Shown one piece after another: positions 5,087-5,634 of a DNA stretch of 5,634 nucleotides. The DNA is from Pseudomonadales bacterium (GTDB taxonomy: Bacteria > Pseudomonadota > Gammaproteobacteria > Pseudomonadales > Litorivicinaceae). The stretch lies in assembly GCA_012269655.1 (NCBI GenBank), contig JAAXJV010000036.1:1-5634 (forward strand), read 5' to 3'. Every line of letters starts with the position of its first letter. Position 1 is the stretch's first letter. Position numbers and translations under genes: made by a program. The notes under the pieces are model-generated. The model was not told where the DNA came from, searched no databases, and saw only the letters and a list, made by a program, of their open reading frames with translations.

Positions 5087-5634
5087 GTGTCCGCTCAATC
5101 ATTTATTGGTGTTTTCCAATATTCCCGCCGTGCCATCGAATTGGTGTGGCAAACATCCAGACCCTTGGCATGCTGGATGGCGATTCTAACGCTAATTGCA
5201 GGCGCCATGCCCGCAGCAATTGCCTATGTTGGGAAATTGATTGTTGATGCCGTCGTGATCGCCATGGAGGACGCCTCGCTTGGCTTAACTCAGGTATACA
5301 TCTATGTGGCTTGGGAAGCCGGTCTGGTAGTGGCGCTGGCCGCGGCTCAACGAGGAATTGCGGCCGCTCAATCCCTGCTGCGGGCCCGTTTAGGCCAGCG
5401 GGTCAACGAAATGATTTTGGACAAGGCACAGACACTATCGCTGGCGCAATTCGAAGACAGTGAGTTTTACGATAAGCTGACGCGCGCTCGCCGCGAGGCC
5501 AGTCAACGCCCGATGGCCTTGGTCACCAAGACCTTTGGGCTTATCCAGAATTTTATTTCGATCGCCAGCTTCGCCGCCCTGCTGGTGCAGTTCAGCCCCT
5601 GGGCACCGATCATTCTCGTTGTAGCCGCCCTCCC
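5087..5634 (+). CDS. ABC transporter, exporter-type permease domain (5' part; runs off window)
   Basis: The 182 visible codons are the N-terminal part of an exporter-type ABC transmembrane domain, probably of a half-transporter with a fused ATPase beyond the right edge (MdlB/MsbA-like group). Hydrophobic segments appear at about 28-48 (ending MPAAIAYVGKLIVDAVV), 70-90 and 152-182. Between them a soluble helical stretch contains LRARLGQRVNEMILDKAQTL and FEDSEFYDKLTRARREA (122-138). The latter matches the block FEDxxFYDxLxxA, common in this family's first intracellular loop. The nucleotide-binding motifs (Walker A, signature, Walker B) lie outside the window, so fusion to an ATPase is inferred. 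The GTG start follows AGGAG at five bases. It diverges from the MFS gene by 27 bp, which suggests a shared control region. The substrate is unknown. Confidence 0.85.
   Translation, partial: MSAQSFIGVFQYSRRAIELVWQTSRPLACWMAILTLIAGAMPAAIAYVGKLIVDAVVIAMEDASLGLTQVYIYVAWEAGLVVALAAAQRGIAAAQSLLRARLGQRVNEMILDKAQTLSLAQFEDSEFYDKLTRARREASQRPMALVTKTFGLIQNFISIASFAALLVQFSPWAPIILVVAAL
5104..5121. promoter_or_regulatory. Inverted repeat TATTGG-N6-CCAATA, possible operator of the divergent pair
   Basis: Perfect six-base arms with a six-base spacer, 18 bp in all, lie just inside the ABC coding sequence and 45-62 bp upstream of the MFS start. The size and symmetry suit a dimeric regulator such as a TetR, MarR or LysR family protein, and the position is where an MFS promoter would be. 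It also codes for IGVFQY of the ABC protein, so codon constraint could produce it by chance. Confidence 0.35.

Overview
The window reads as chromosomal DNA of a gammaproteobacterium. Hfq, HflX, HflK and HflC occur in the order hfq-hflX-hflK-hflC known from that class, and the Hfq core is nearly the same as I remember for Escherichia coli and Pseudomonas. A marine lineage near Marinobacter, Hahella or Saccharospirillum is a guess from protein flavour only; nothing here fixes a genus.

Layout: five genes lie on the minus strand and one on the plus strand. Read in the direction of transcription (right to left), the order is a Bcr/CflA-type MFS efflux transporter (5059-3848), hfq (3747-3445), hflX (3413-2130), hflK (2055-868) and hflC (868 to beyond the left edge). 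Diverging from the MFS gene after only 27 bp, an ABC exporter gene (5087 onward) runs off the right edge. No RNA gene, CRISPR array, insertion sequence or origin was seen, and no gap exceeds 100 bp.

How the genes work together: Hfq is the RNA chaperone for small-RNA regulation. HflX is a GTPase that splits stalled ribosomes. HflK and HflC are paired band-7 (SPFH) membrane proteins that form a cage around the FtsH protease. hflK and hflC are coupled through a TAATG stop/start overlap. hflK has its own candidate sigma-70 promoter in the 74-bp gap after hflX, with a short palindrome over the -35 box. hfq has a candidate promoter at the end of the MFS gene and a leader with U-runs and a small hairpin holding the Shine-Dalgarno.

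The unusual points are moderate. miaA, the usual gene before hfq, is missing and a drug-efflux-type MFS gene stands in its place. The MFS/ABC divergent pair is so tight that each promoter must lie in or beside the other's coding sequence, and an 18-bp inverted repeat sits just inside the ABC gene. I see no wholly undescribed system; the core is a conserved operon next to accessory transport genes.
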